NCBI GenBank assembly: GCA_910578865.1
Contig: CAJTRM010000004.1
Coordinates: 1 to 64,000 of the forward strand
Reading direction: 5' to 3'
DNA: 64,000 nt
DNA from: an uncultured Dorea sp.
Lineage (GTDB): Bacteria; Bacillota_A; Clostridia; Lachnospirales; Lachnospiraceae
The notes beneath the pieces are model-generated. The model made no database searches and was not told the DNA's origin. It worked only from the letters and a program-made list of their open reading frames with translations. A program made the translations under genes and the position numbers. Positions 26,313 to 34,351 of the stretch are shown here, in pieces. Each line of letters opens with the position of its first letter. The first letter of the stretch is position 1.

Positions 26313-27470
26313 ATGAGAGAAATATATCTGGATAATTCTGCCACGACCTGTGCATATGAGAGTGTAGGAAGACTTGTGTCGAAGGTGATGTGTGAAGATT
26401 ACGGAAATCCGTCCTCTATGCATGCGAAAGGTGTTGCGGCAGAAAAGTATATAAAAGAAGCAAAAGAGACCTTTGCAAGACTTTTGAAGGTTCAGGAGAA
26501 AGAGATCTTTTTTACCTCCGGAGGCACTGAAAGTGATAATCTGGCGCTGATCGGTGCGGCGAGAGCCAACCGTCGTGCAGGAAACCATCTGATCACCTCC
26601 GGGATCGAGCACCCGGCCATCATCAATACGATGCGTTATCTGGAGGAGGAAGGGTTCCGTGTTACCTTCCTGCCGGTAGACCGCTACGGAAGGATCCAGC
26701 TGTCGGCACTGAAGGAGGCTCTGTGTGAGGAAACCATCCTGGTATCCGTCATGTACGTAAATAATGAGGTGGGGTCTGTACAGCCGGTTGCAGAGGCGGC
26801 AGGCATTGTAAAGGCTTACAATAGAAATATACTGTTTCATGTGGATGCCGTCCAGGGATTTGGCAAATACCGGATCTACCCGAAAAAGCTGAAGGTAGAT
26901 ATGGTGTCTGTCAGCGGGCACAAGATCCATGGGCCCAAAGGAATCGGTGTTCTTTACATTGACAGCAATGTAAAGATCAGGCCGATTGTATTTGGCGGAG
27001 AGCAGCAGAAAAATGTCCGTTCGGGTACGGAAAATGTGCCGGGGATTGCAGGGATCGGCCTGGCCGCAAGGCTGGTTTATGAGAACCTGGATGAAAAGGT
27101 AGAACGGATGCGGTGCCTGAAGGAGCATTTTATCGAGGGGGTAACCAGGATAGAGAATACAACGATCCACGGCCTGTATGATGCCACGTCTGCGCCCCAC
27201 ATTATCAGTGTGGGATTCGCAGGGATCCGCAGTGAAGTGCTGTTACATGCCCTTGAGGAGAAGGGAATCTATGTATCTTCCGGCTCTGCATGTGCTTCCA
27301 ATCACCCGCAGGTCAGCGGTGTGCTGAAGGGAATCGGAGCCGGACAGGAATTTCTGGATGCCACTTTGCGCTTCAGCCTGTCGGAATTTACGACCCTAGA
27401 AGAGATTGACTATACACTGGATACCCTATATAATATAGTACCGGTGCTTCGGAAATATACCAGACGTTAA
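26313..27470 (+). CDS. cysteine desulfurase (NifS/IscS-like)
   Basis: A 385-residue PLP enzyme that frees sulfur from cysteine as an enzyme-bound persulfide. Motifs: YLDNSATT (5-12), EIFFTSGGTESDNLALIG, HVDAVQGFGK, the PLP lysine in SVSGHKIHGPKG (Lys204) and the persulfide cysteine in SSGSACAS (Cys327). Start chosen at 26313 with AGGAAG upstream; an in-frame ATG at 26241 overlaps the rsmE stop and would add 24 residues (MFLVAFMREATYSG...), which do not fit the family. It stands directly before thiI (26-bp gap), so it probably supplies sulfur for 4-thiouridine in tRNA or thiamine. Confidence 0.95.
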   Translation: MREIYLDNSATTCAYESVGRLVSKVMCEDYGNPSSMHAKGVAAEKYIKEAKETFARLLKVQEKEIFFTSGGTESDNLALIGAARANRRAGNHLITSGIEHPAIINTMRYLEEEGFRVTFLPVDRYGRIQLSALKEALCEETILVSVMYVNNEVGSVQPVAEAAGIVKAYNRNILFHVDAVQGFGKYRIYPKKLKVDMVSVSGHKIHGPKGIGVLYIDSNVKIRPIVFGGEQQKNVRSGTENVPGIAGIGLAARLVYENLDEKVERMRCLKEHFIEGVTRIENTTIHGLYDATSAPHIISVGFAGIRSEVLLHALEEKGIYVSSGSACASNHPQVSGVLKGIGAGQEFLDATLRFSLSEFTTLEEIDYTLDTLYNIVPVLRKYTRR

Positions 27471-27496
27471 CTGAGTTTAAGAGGAGAAAACGAAAT

Positions 27497-28681
27497 ATGA
27501 AATTCCATACATTTTTGTTAAAATACGGAGAGATCGGAATTAAAGGAAAGAACCGCTATCTGTTTGAGGATGCCCTTGTGAGGCAGATCCGCTTTGCGCT
27601 TAAGGATGTGGACGGCAGTTTCCAGGTATACAAATCCCAGGCACGTATTTATGTGGACTGTGAAGGCGAATATGATTATGAAGATACGGTAGAGCACCTG
27701 AAAAGGGTGTTCGGCCTTGTGGGGATCTGCCCGGTGGTCCGCATGGAGGATACCGGGTTTGAGCAGCTTAAGAAGGATGTTGTGGCATATATGGATGAGA
27801 TGTATCCGGATAAGGATATCACATTTAAGGTAGAAGCCAGACGTGCAAGAAAAACTTATCCGAAGTCTTCCATGGAGATTAACTGTGACCTGGGGGAGGC
27901 CGTTCTTGAGGCATTTCCCCAGATCCGGGTGGATGTGCATAAACCGGATGTAATGCTCCATGTGGAGATCCGCAATGAGATTTATGTATATTCTAAGATC
28001 ATACCGGGCGCAGGAGGGATGCCGGTTGGAACCAACGGGAAGGCGATGCTGCTGTTGTCCGGAGGGATCGACAGTCCGGTGGCAGGTTATATGATCTCCA
28101 AGCGTGGAGTAGGGATTGAGGCGGTGTATTTTCATGCTCCGCCGTATACCAGTGAACGGGCGAAACAGAAGGTTGTGGATCTGGCGAAGGCTGTATCACG
28201 CTACTGTGGCCCGATCCGGCTTCATGTGGTGAATTTCACGGATATTCAGCTTTATATCTATGACCAGTGCCCCCACGACGAACTGACGATTATCATGCGC
28301 CGCTATATGATGCGGATTGCGGAGCGTTTTGCAGAGAAGGACGGCTGTCTCGGCCTGATCACGGGAGAGAGCGTCGGGCAGGTGGCGAGCCAGACTATGC
28401 AGAGCCTGATGGCTACCAATGACGTATGTACCCTTCCGGTCTATCGTCCACTGATCGGATTTGATAAGCGGGAGATCGTTGAGATCGCAGAGAGGATCGA
28501 TACATTTGAGACGTCCATACAGCCTTTTGAGGACTGCTGTACTATTTTTGTGGCCAAGCATCCGGTGACTAAGCCAAATGTAGAAGTCATCCGGAGGTCG
28601 GAGGAACGGCTCTGTGAGAAGATTGACGAGATGGTGGAGACGGCGGTCAATACGGCGGAGGTCATTGAGGTCCTTCCGTAA
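27497..28681 (+). CDS. thiI: tRNA 4-thiouridine synthase / sulfurtransferase ThiI
   Basis: A 394-residue protein. The N-terminal ferredoxin-like/THUMP region (~1-165) binds tRNA; then an ATP-pyrophosphatase domain with the PP-loop LLSGGIDSPVAGYM near 183-196, LITGESVGQVASQT and VYRPLIGFDKREIVEIAE. ThiI makes s4U8 in tRNA using persulfide from a cysteine desulfurase, and can feed thiamine thiazole synthesis. There is no C-terminal rhodanese domain, so this is the short form usual in Firmicutes, where the paired desulfurase donates sulfur directly. Starts at 27497 with AAGAGGAG upstream. A terminator follows. Confidence 0.97.
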   Translation: MKFHTFLLKYGEIGIKGKNRYLFEDALVRQIRFALKDVDGSFQVYKSQARIYVDCEGEYDYEDTVEHLKRVFGLVGICPVVRMEDTGFEQLKKDVVAYMDEMYPDKDITFKVEARRARKTYPKSSMEINCDLGEAVLEAFPQIRVDVHKPDVMLHVEIRNEIYVYSKIIPGAGGMPVGTNGKAMLLLSGGIDSPVAGYMISKRGVGIEAVYFHAPPYTSERAKQKVVDLAKAVSRYCGPIRLHVVNFTDIQLYIYDQCPHDELTIIMRRYMMRIAERFAEKDGCLGLITGESVGQVASQTMQSLMATNDVCTLPVYRPLIGFDKREIVEIAERIDTFETSIQPFEDCCTIFVAKHPVTKPNVEVIRRSEERLCEKIDEMVETAVNTAEVIEVLP

Positions 28682-28687
28682 AAATAA

Positions 28688-28715
28688 AAAGAATGTGCCG
28701 CAGGCACATTCTTTG
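28688..28715. terminator. bidirectional terminator between thiI and the HPr-like gene
   Basis: AAAGAATGTGCC, a 4-nt GCAG loop and GCACATTCTTT form a strong stem with A/T-rich flanks on both sides, serving thiI (+) and the convergent HPr-like gene (-). Confidence 0.8.
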
Positions 28716-28735
28716 AAACAATGCTGATATAAGAT

Positions 28736-28969
28736 TTATACAAGATATGGTTTCAGGCTCTCAAGGATTGCGTCAACCTCCTCGCCGTCAGCGTGGATGT
28801 TGAGGTCAATATCCTTTGACAGATCAAGGCTGAAAATTCCCATAATGGATTTTGCGTCTATCACATATCTGCCGGAAACTAAATCAAAATCAAAATCATA
28901 TTTTGTGATTTCATTTACAAATGATTTTACTTTGTCAATAGAATTTAAAGAAATCATAACTGTTTTCAT
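28736..28969 (-). CDS. HPr-like protein lacking the phosphorylatable histidine
   Basis: A 77-residue protein with the HPr fold length and the clear C-terminal half of HPr: AKSIMGIFSLDLSKDIDLNI contains the regulatory-serine motif KSIMG (Ser46 equivalent), followed by ADGEEVDAILESL. The N-terminal half, where true HPr has GxHARPA with the His15 phosphorylation site, reads SLNSIDKVKSFVNEITKYD and contains no His. It therefore cannot relay phosphate in the PTS, but might still be a substrate for HPr kinase or bind CcpA-type partners. Its ribosome binding site is GGGAGG; its own promoter is at 29006-29034. Similar proteins occur in Clostridia; the role is unknown. Confidence 0.85.
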   Translation of the reverse strand: MKTVMISLNSIDKVKSFVNEITKYDFDFDLVSGRYVIDAKSIMGIFSLDLSKDIDLNIHADGEEVDAILESLKPYLV

Positions 28970-29005
28970 GTACTATACCTCCCTGATTTTGTTTTATCTA
29001 TTCCT

Positions 29006-29034
29006 ATCTTAGAGATATGGGATGTAAAAGTCAA
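29006..29034 (-). promoter_or_regulatory. promoter of the HPr-like gene
   Basis: Minus strand TTGACT (29034-29029), 17-bp spacer, TAAGAT (29011-29006), 37 bp before the start codon. Confidence 0.6.
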
Positions 29035-29120
29035 GAAATAAATTGTTAAAGATTTCATAAAATGGCAGAAATGTTACAGCAATTTGTACAGGTAAAAAAC
29101 GGAAAGGAAAAGAAGGATTT

Positions 29121-30404
29121 ATGAGAAAAGCAGCGCTGCATAATCTTGGGTGCAAGGTAAATGCATATGAGACGGAGGCTATGCAGGAACTTCTGGAAAA
29201 AAACGGATATGAGATTGTTCCTTTCGGGAAAGGTGCAGATATTTATATTATCAATACCTGTACAGTGACCAATATTGCGGACCGGAAGTCCAGGCAGATG
29301 CTCCACCGGGCCAGGAAGATGAATCCGGATGCTGTAGTGGTGGCGGCAGGCTGCTATGTGCAGACGGAAAAGAAGCCGCTTGACGGCGGAATTGATATTG
29401 TGGTGGGAAATAACAGGAAAAAAGATATTGTGCAGATACTGGAGCGGTATTTTCAGGAAAAAAGCAATGGAATAAAGGAAGTAGACGACATCGGGCGTGT
29501 GAAGGAGTATGAATGCCTTGCTCTCAGCCGTACCGGGGAGCATACAAGGGCCTACATCAAAGTACAGGACGGGTGTAACCAGTTCTGTTCCTACTGTATT
29601 ATCCCCTTTGCCAGAGGACGGGTGAGAAGCCGCGGCAGGGCAGACGTCCTTGAAGAAGTAAGCACCCTTGCGGCAAATGGCTATAAAGAGGTGGTGCTGA
29701 CCGGGATTCATTTGAGTTCTTATGGTATTGATACGGGGGATGATCTGTTGTCTTTGATTCGGGGAGTCCATGAGGTGGAAGGGATCCGCCGGATCCGGCT
29801 CGGCTCTCTGGAGCCGGGAATCATAACCGGGGAATTTGTACAGGGAATCGCAGGCCTTGAGAAGGTGTGCCCTCATTTTCATCTGTCTCTGCAGAGTGGC
29901 TGCGACGAAACTTTAAAGCGTATGAACCGCAGGTATACCTCGCAGGAATACTATGAAAAATGTGGACTTTTGAGGAAATATTTCTGCAATCCGGCGCTTA
30001 CTACAGATATTATCGTAGGCTTCCCGGGGGAGACAGACGAAGAGTTTGAATGCTCCAGAGCCTTTGTGGACAGCGTAGATTTTTATGAGACCCATGTATT
30101 TCGCTACTCTAGGAGGGAAGGCACAAAAGCGGCGGCTATGGAGGGGCAGGTTCCGGAACCGGTGAAGGCAGAACGGAGCAAGGTGCTCCTGGATATGAGT
30201 GAGAGGAAGCAGAGAGCTTATGAGGACCGCCTGGCCGGTACAGTACAGGAGGTATTGATCGAGGAGGAGGCTGTGCATAACGGGGAGACCTATCAGGTAG
30301 GGCATACCAAGGAGTATGTCAAAGTTGGATATAAAACGTCGGAAAATCTGGCGAATCAGATCATAGATGTAGAAATTGAGAGCCATTTGCAAATAATACA
30401 TTGA
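29121..30404 (+). CDS. mtaB: tRNA (N6-threonylcarbamoyladenosine(37)-C2)-methylthiotransferase
   Basis: A 427-residue radical-SAM methylthiotransferase converting t6A37 to ms2t6A37 in tRNA. The N-terminal UPF0004 domain has three cysteines (HNLGCKVNAYE, INTCTVTNIADRKSRQ, AAGCYVQTE) for one Fe-S cluster; the radical-SAM centre is DGCNQFCSYCIIPFARGR (CxxxCxxC), with HLSLQSGCDETLKRMNRRYT and TDIIVGFPGETDEEF; a TRAM-like tail ends the protein. MtaB rather than MiaB or RimO fits the start (KAALHNLGCKVN) and length. Starts at ATG 29121 with AGAAGGA upstream. Confidence 0.95.
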   Translation: MRKAALHNLGCKVNAYETEAMQELLEKNGYEIVPFGKGADIYIINTCTVTNIADRKSRQMLHRARKMNPDAVVVAAGCYVQTEKKPLDGGIDIVVGNNRKKDIVQILERYFQEKSNGIKEVDDIGRVKEYECLALSRTGEHTRAYIKVQDGCNQFCSYCIIPFARGRVRSRGRADVLEEVSTLAANGYKEVVLTGIHLSSYGIDTGDDLLSLIRGVHEVEGIRRIRLGSLEPGIITGEFVQGIAGLEKVCPHFHLSLQSGCDETLKRMNRRYTSQEYYEKCGLLRKYFCNPALTTDIIVGFPGETDEEFECSRAFVDSVDFYETHVFRYSRREGTKAAAMEGQVPEPVKAERSKVLLDMSERKQRAYEDRLAGTVQEVLIEEEAVHNGETYQVGHTKEYVKVGYKTSENLANQIIDVEIESHLQIIH

Positions 30405-30429
30405 ATTTTCGCCGGGATTAAGTTACAAT
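30401..30429 (+). promoter_or_regulatory. promoter of the ireB operon
   Basis: TTGAAT (30401-30406), 17-bp spacer, TACAAT (30424-30429); 33 bp before the ireB start, overlapping the end of mtaB. Confidence 0.55.
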
Positions 30430-30462
30430 AAATTGTGAAGTATTTTTGGAGGACGTGAGTAT

Positions 30463-30726
30463 ATGAAGGATTTAAGCAGCACACAGTTTTTTCAGGTAGA
30501 AAGCGGTCCACAAATTCAAGCAAAAGACATTCTTGAGATTGTGTACAAAGCTCTGAGAGAAAAGGGATATAATCCCGTGAATCAGATCGTAGGATACATT
30601 ATGTCAGGCGACCCGACTTATATAACAAGTTACAGCGGGGCAAGGAGCCTGATCATGAAGATGGAGCGGGACGAGTTGGTAGAAGCAATGCTCAAAACGT
30701 ATATCGAGCATAACAGATGGGTATAA
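30463..30726 (+). CDS. ireB: IreB family regulatory phosphoprotein (UPF0297)
   Basis: An 87-residue protein matching IreB/YrzL: SSTQFFQVES near the N-terminus carries the threonine region phosphorylated by the PASTA kinase IreK in Enterococcus, then LREKGYNPVNQIVGYIMSGD, PTYITSYSGAR and EAMLKTYIEHNRWV at the end. In Enterococcus it lowers cephalosporin resistance; here the role is by homology. It starts the conserved block ireB-ruvX-DUF1292, with 3 bp to the next gene, after TTTTGGAGGACG. Confidence 0.95.
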   Translation: MKDLSSTQFFQVESGPQIQAKDILEIVYKALREKGYNPVNQIVGYIMSGDPTYITSYSGARSLIMKMERDELVEAMLKTYIEHNRWV

Positions 30727-30729
30727 TCT

Positions 30730-31161
30730 ATGAGGATTATGGGATTGGACTATGGCTCTAAGACGGTGGGCGTGGCGATCAGCGATGCACTTGGGATCAC
30801 GGCCCAGGGGATTGAGACTATTACCAGGAAAGAGGAAAATAAGCTTCGTAAGACCTGTGCCAGAATCGAGGCTCTGATTCAGGAATATGAGGTAGATCGG
30901 ATCGTACTTGGACTGCCAAGGCATATGAATTATGATATCGGGACAAGGGCGGAGGCCTCCATCGCATTCGGCGAGATGTTGAAAAGGAGAACCGGACTTG
31001 AGGTTATAATGTGGGACGAGCGTCTGACTACGGTGGAAGCAAATCGGACGTTAATCGAGAATAAGGTGAGAAGAGAAGACCGCAAGAAATATATCGATAA
31101 GATTGCGGCAGTTTTTATATTGCAGGGATATTTGGATTCCCGGGTTTTGAGAAATTCGTGA
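30730..31161 (+). CDS. ruvX: Holliday junction resolvase-like RNase H fold protein (YqgF)
   Basis: A 143-residue RuvX/YqgF protein with an RNase H-like fold. MGLDYGSKTVGVAISDALG carries the first catalytic Asp, RIVLGLPRHMNYDIGTRAE the middle motif, and MWDERLTTVEA plus DKIAAVFILQGYLD the C-terminal acidic residues. Family members are implicated in Holliday junction resolution and in 16S rRNA end processing; which applies here cannot be read. It is coupled to ireB (3-bp gap) and DUF1292 (12 bp). Confidence 0.94.
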   Translation: MRIMGLDYGSKTVGVAISDALGITAQGIETITRKEENKLRKTCARIEALIQEYEVDRIVLGLPRHMNYDIGTRAEASIAFGEMLKRRTGLEVIMWDERLTTVEANRTLIENKVRREDRKKYIDKIAAVFILQGYLDSRVLRNS

Positions 31162-31173
31162 GGTGTCTTTTGT

Positions 31174-31431
31174 ATGGAAAAGATCAGGTTTGTGTCTGAA
31201 GATCTTCAGGAAACAGATTTTTTTGTGCTGGAGCAGACAAAGGTAAATGGAGTGTCTTACATTCTGGTAACGGATTCAGAGGAAGACGATGCAGAGTGTT
31301 TAATTTTAAAAGATACATCAGCAGAAGAGGAGACAGAAAGTGTCTATGAGATTGTGGAGGATGACAGTGAGCTTTCTGCAGTCTCAGGGATCTTTGAGGA
31401 ACTACTGGAAGATATTGCGATTGAAAGGTAA
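31174..31431 (+). CDS. DUF1292 family protein (YrzB-like)
   Basis: An 85-residue, strongly acidic protein typical of DUF1292: ETDFFVLEQTKVNGVSYILV, SEEDDAECLILKDTSAEEE and SELSAVSGIFEELLED. It is conserved in Firmicutes next to ireB and ruvX, and its function is unknown. The stop codon (31429-31431) immediately touches the ATG at 31432 of the next gene, so translation is probably coupled. Confidence 0.9.
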   Translation: MEKIRFVSEDLQETDFFVLEQTKVNGVSYILVTDSEEDDAECLILKDTSAEEETESVYEIVEDDSELSAVSGIFEELLEDIAIER

Positions 31432-31893
31432 ATGCTTATGTCTATCAGTCAGGAAAAATTTAAAGAGATGCTGAAAGAGAAAGGCCTGAAGGTAACTAAC
31501 CAGCGGTTGCTTGTACTGGAAGCGCTTGCAGCCAACCGTGACGCACATATGGCTGCGGAAGATATTTATGAGCTGGTAAAGGAAGATCATCCGGAGATAG
31601 GACTTGCAACTATCTACCGGACCGTGCAGTTGTTATTAGAAATGCAGTTGGTGGATCGGATCAATCTGGATGACGGATGTGTCCGTTATGAGATCGGAGA
31701 GTTCTATGACGGAGAGGGAAAGCACCATCATCATCATTTGATTTGCAGAACGTGTGGAAAAGTATTCCCATTTAAGGATGACCTGCTGGAGGAGCTGGAG
31801 CATCATATTGAGGAAGCTACGGGATTCCATGTGTTAGATCATGAGCTAAAGTTCTATGGACAGTGTATGGAATGCAAAAAGAAAGAAATATAG
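31432..31893 (+). CDS. Fur family transcriptional repressor
   Basis: A 153-residue metal-dependent repressor. The N-terminal winged helix contains VTNQRLLVLEALAANRDAHM and HPEIGLATIYRTVQLLLEM; the C-terminal dimerisation domain has the His cluster GKHHHHHLICRTCGKVFPF and a second pair of Cys in GQCMECKKKEI, together a structural zinc site (CxxC ... CxxC). This matches Fur/PerR/Zur-type proteins; the sensed metal or peroxide cannot be decided by reading. An in-frame ATG at 31438 has better spacing from GAAAGG and may be the true start. Confidence 0.92.
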   Translation: MLMSISQEKFKEMLKEKGLKVTNQRLLVLEALAANRDAHMAAEDIYELVKEDHPEIGLATIYRTVQLLLEMQLVDRINLDDGCVRYEIGEFYDGEGKHHHHHLICRTCGKVFPFKDDLLEELEHHIEEATGFHVLDHELKFYGQCMECKKKEI

Positions 31894-31918
31894 TACGGAA
31901 ACACATGGAGGTGTAAAT

Positions 31919-33586
31919 TTGAAAAAAGAAAACAATGGAAAACTGCGTATCATTCCGCTCGGAGGACTGGAGAAGATCGGAATGAACATTACTGCCTTTG
32001 AATATGAAGACAGTATTATTGTTGTGGACTGCGGTCTTGCATTTCCGGAGGACGACATGCTTGGGATAGACCTTGTCATTCCGGACGTGTCCTATCTGAA
32101 GGAAAATATCCAGAAAGTAAAAGGATTTGTCATTACTCATGGGCATGAGGATCATATCGGGGCGCTGTCCTATGTATTGCGGGAGATGAACCTGCCTATC
32201 TATGCCACAAAGCTTACGATGGGAATTATCGAGCGCAAGCTGACGGAGCACAATCTGCTGCGGAGCACAAGGAGGAAAGTAGTAAAGCATGGGCAGTCCA
32301 TCAATCTTGGACAGTTTCGTATTGAATTTATTAAGACAAACCACAGTATCCAGGATGCGGCGGCGCTTGCCATCTATTCACCGGCAGGGATCGTCGTCCA
32401 TACGGGTGACTTTAAGGTAGATTATACACCGGTCTTCGGAGATGCCATTGATCTGCAGAGATTTGCAGAGATCGGGAAAAAGGGTGTGCTTGCACTGATG
32501 TCCGACAGTACCAATGCGGAGCGCGCTGGCTTTACTCAGTCTGAGCGTACAGTGGGAATTACATTTGACCATATATTTGCGGAGCATCAGAATACAAGGA
32601 TTATAATTGCAACTTTCGCATCTAATGTAGACCGTGTACAGCAGATCATTAACTCGGCCTGCAAATACGGGCGCAAGGTAGTTGTGGAAGGCCGCAGCAT
32701 GGTCAACATTATTTCTGTTGCCCAGGAACTGGGGTATCTGAATGTACCTGACAAGACGCTGATTGAGATCGATCAGATGAAGAACTATCCGCCTGAGAAG
32801 ACGGTGCTGATCACAACCGGAAGCCAGGGCGAGTCTATGGCGGCTCTTTCGCGTATGGCGGCGGATGTGCATAAGAAGGTAACGATCATGCCGGGGGATA
32901 CGGTTATTTTCAGTTCCAATCCGATTCCGGGCAATGAAAAATCTGTATCCAAAGTGATCAATGAACTGTCTGCAAAGGGAGCGCATGTCATCTTTTCCGA
33001 TGCCCATGTGTCCGGACATGCATGCCAGGAAGAATTAAAACTGATCTATTCACTGGTAAAGCCGAAATATGCCATCCCGGTACACGGGGAGTATCGTCAC
33101 CTGAAAGCCAATGCGGTCATTGCAAAGAACCTGGGGATTCCGAAGGACAATATCTTTATCCTTCAATCCGGGGATGTTCTGGAAGTCAGCAGCGAAGAAG
33201 CGAAGGTCGTGGATAAGATCCACACCGGAGAGATCCTTGTGGACGGGCTTGGTGTCGGAGATGTGGGAAATATTGTGCTTCGCGACCGCCAGCATCTGGC
33301 GGAGGACGGCATCCTGATCGTAGTGCTGACTCTGGAGAGGGGCACCAACCAACTGCTTGCCGGGCCGGATATCGTATCCCGCGGATTTGTCTATGTCAGG
33401 GAGTCTGAGGGCCTGATGGAAGAGGCAAGGCATATACTGGAAGGAGCGGTGGAAGACTGCCTGATGCATCAGCGCAATGCGGACTGGAGTAAGATCAAGC
33501 TTGTGATCCGTGACACCATGAATGAATTTATCTGGAAGAGAACGAAACGCAGGCCGATGATACTGCCGATTATTATGGATGTATAA
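31919..33586 (+). CDS. rnj: ribonuclease J
   Basis: A 555-residue RNase J, a metallo-beta-lactamase/beta-CASP nuclease with endonuclease and 5'-3' exonuclease action in mRNA turnover and rRNA maturation. Metal site THGHEDHIGALSYVL near 79-85, then HTGDFKVDYTPVFGD, SDSTNAERAGFT, the beta-CASP motif TTGSQGESMAAL, SDAHVSGHACQEEL and PVHGEYRHLKANA; a C-terminal domain follows (RGFVYVRESEGLMEEAR). It starts at TTG 31919, eight bases after GGAGG; the longer in-frame start (31856) lies inside the fur gene. The length agrees with B. subtilis RNase J1. Confidence 0.95.
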   Translation: MKKENNGKLRIIPLGGLEKIGMNITAFEYEDSIIVVDCGLAFPEDDMLGIDLVIPDVSYLKENIQKVKGFVITHGHEDHIGALSYVLREMNLPIYATKLTMGIIERKLTEHNLLRSTRRKVVKHGQSINLGQFRIEFIKTNHSIQDAAALAIYSPAGIVVHTGDFKVDYTPVFGDAIDLQRFAEIGKKGVLALMSDSTNAERAGFTQSERTVGITFDHIFAEHQNTRIIIATFASNVDRVQQIINSACKYGRKVVVEGRSMVNIISVAQELGYLNVPDKTLIEIDQMKNYPPEKTVLITTGSQGESMAALSRMAADVHKKVTIMPGDTVIFSSNPIPGNEKSVSKVINELSAKGAHVIFSDAHVSGHACQEELKLIYSLVKPKYAIPVHGEYRHLKANAVIAKNLGIPKDNIFILQSGDVLEVSSEEAKVVDKIHTGEILVDGLGVGDVGNIVLRDRQHLAEDGILIVVLTLERGTNQLLAGPDIVSRGFVYVRESEGLMEEARHILEGAVEDCLMHQRNADWSKIKLVIRDTMNEFIWKRTKRRPMILPIIMDV

Positions 33587-33600
33587 GAATGTTGGGAAAG

Positions 33601-33630
33601 GGACGTAGTAAATCAGTTTTTGCTACGTCC
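33601..33630 (+). terminator. hairpin after the RNase J gene
   Basis: GGACGTAG and CTACGTCC form an 8-bp stem with a 14-nt loop just after the RNase J stop. No downstream T-run, so it may be a processing or mRNA-stability hairpin rather than a terminator. Confidence 0.4.
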
Positions 33631-33683
33631 TGATTGCAGTTTTGACGGAATATTTTGACGGAATAAAGAGAGGAAATGGAATC

Positions 33684-34346
33684 ATGATCGTTGATGAGAG
33701 GATGACTGCCTATATCCATTCGCTGGAACGGCCGGAAAGCCCGTTGATCGAGGCTGTGGAACAGGAGGCGCTGGACGCCGGGGTTCCCATTATCCGCAAG
33801 GAGACGCAGAGTTTTCTGAAGGTATTGCTGATGATGAAAAAGCCGATGCAAGTGCTGGAGGTAGGAACAGCAGTCGGTTTTTCGGCTATCCTGATGAGTG
33901 AGTATCTGCCCGAGAACAGCCGGATCACTACCATTGAGAAATATGAAAAACGGATCCCGGTTGCCAGAGATAATTTTAAGCGTGCCGGAAAGGAAGAACA
34001 GATCTCGCTGCTGGAGGGGGATGCGCTGGAGATCCTGAAATCCCTGGAGGGCTGTTACGATTTTATATTTATGGATGCGGCGAAGGGGCAGTATATCTAC
34101 TACCTGCCTGAGGCGGTAAGGCTTCTTGCGCCGGGGGGCGTGCTGGTATCGGACAATGTGCTTCAGGACGGGGATGTGATTCAGTCCAGATTTGCCGTGG
34201 AGCGGAGAAACCGTACCATACACAGCCGGATGAGGGAGTACCTTTATGAACTGAAGCACCATGAAATGCTTCAGACGTCTCTTCTCCCGCTGGGAGACGG
34301 GATTGCGGTCAGTGTGAAAAAAGATGTTGAAAGACAAGGAGATTAA
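33684..34346 (+). CDS. class I SAM-dependent O-methyltransferase (YrrM-like)
   Basis: A 220-residue SAM enzyme of the catechol-O-methyltransferase-like family. Motifs: LEVGTAVGFSAILMSEYLP (motif I), ITTIEKYEKRIPVARDNF, LLEGDALEILKSLEGCYDFI, FMDAAKGQYIYYLPEA and VLVSDNVLQDGDV with metal-binding Asp residues. The homologous B. subtilis TrmR (YrrM) methylates 5-hydroxyuridine in tRNA to 5-methoxyuridine; the U32 protein encoded next makes 5-hydroxyuridine in other bacteria, so a tRNA wobble role is a strong inference. Start ATG 33684 with GAGAGGA; an in-frame TTG at 33642 is unlikely. Confidence 0.85.
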   Translation: MIVDERMTAYIHSLERPESPLIEAVEQEALDAGVPIIRKETQSFLKVLLMMKKPMQVLEVGTAVGFSAILMSEYLPENSRITTIEKYEKRIPVARDNFKRAGKEEQISLLEGDALEILKSLEGCYDFIFMDAAKGQYIYYLPEAVRLLAPGGVLVSDNVLQDGDVIQSRFAVERRNRTIHSRMREYLYELKHHEMLQTSLLPLGDGIAVSVKKDVERQGD

Positions 34347-34351
34347 AAAGT

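Noticed and set aside
29055..29882. Minus strand 275-codon frame antisense to mtaB
   Set aside because: Antisense to a conserved radical-SAM gene, His/Cys-rich shadow translation, no start signals.
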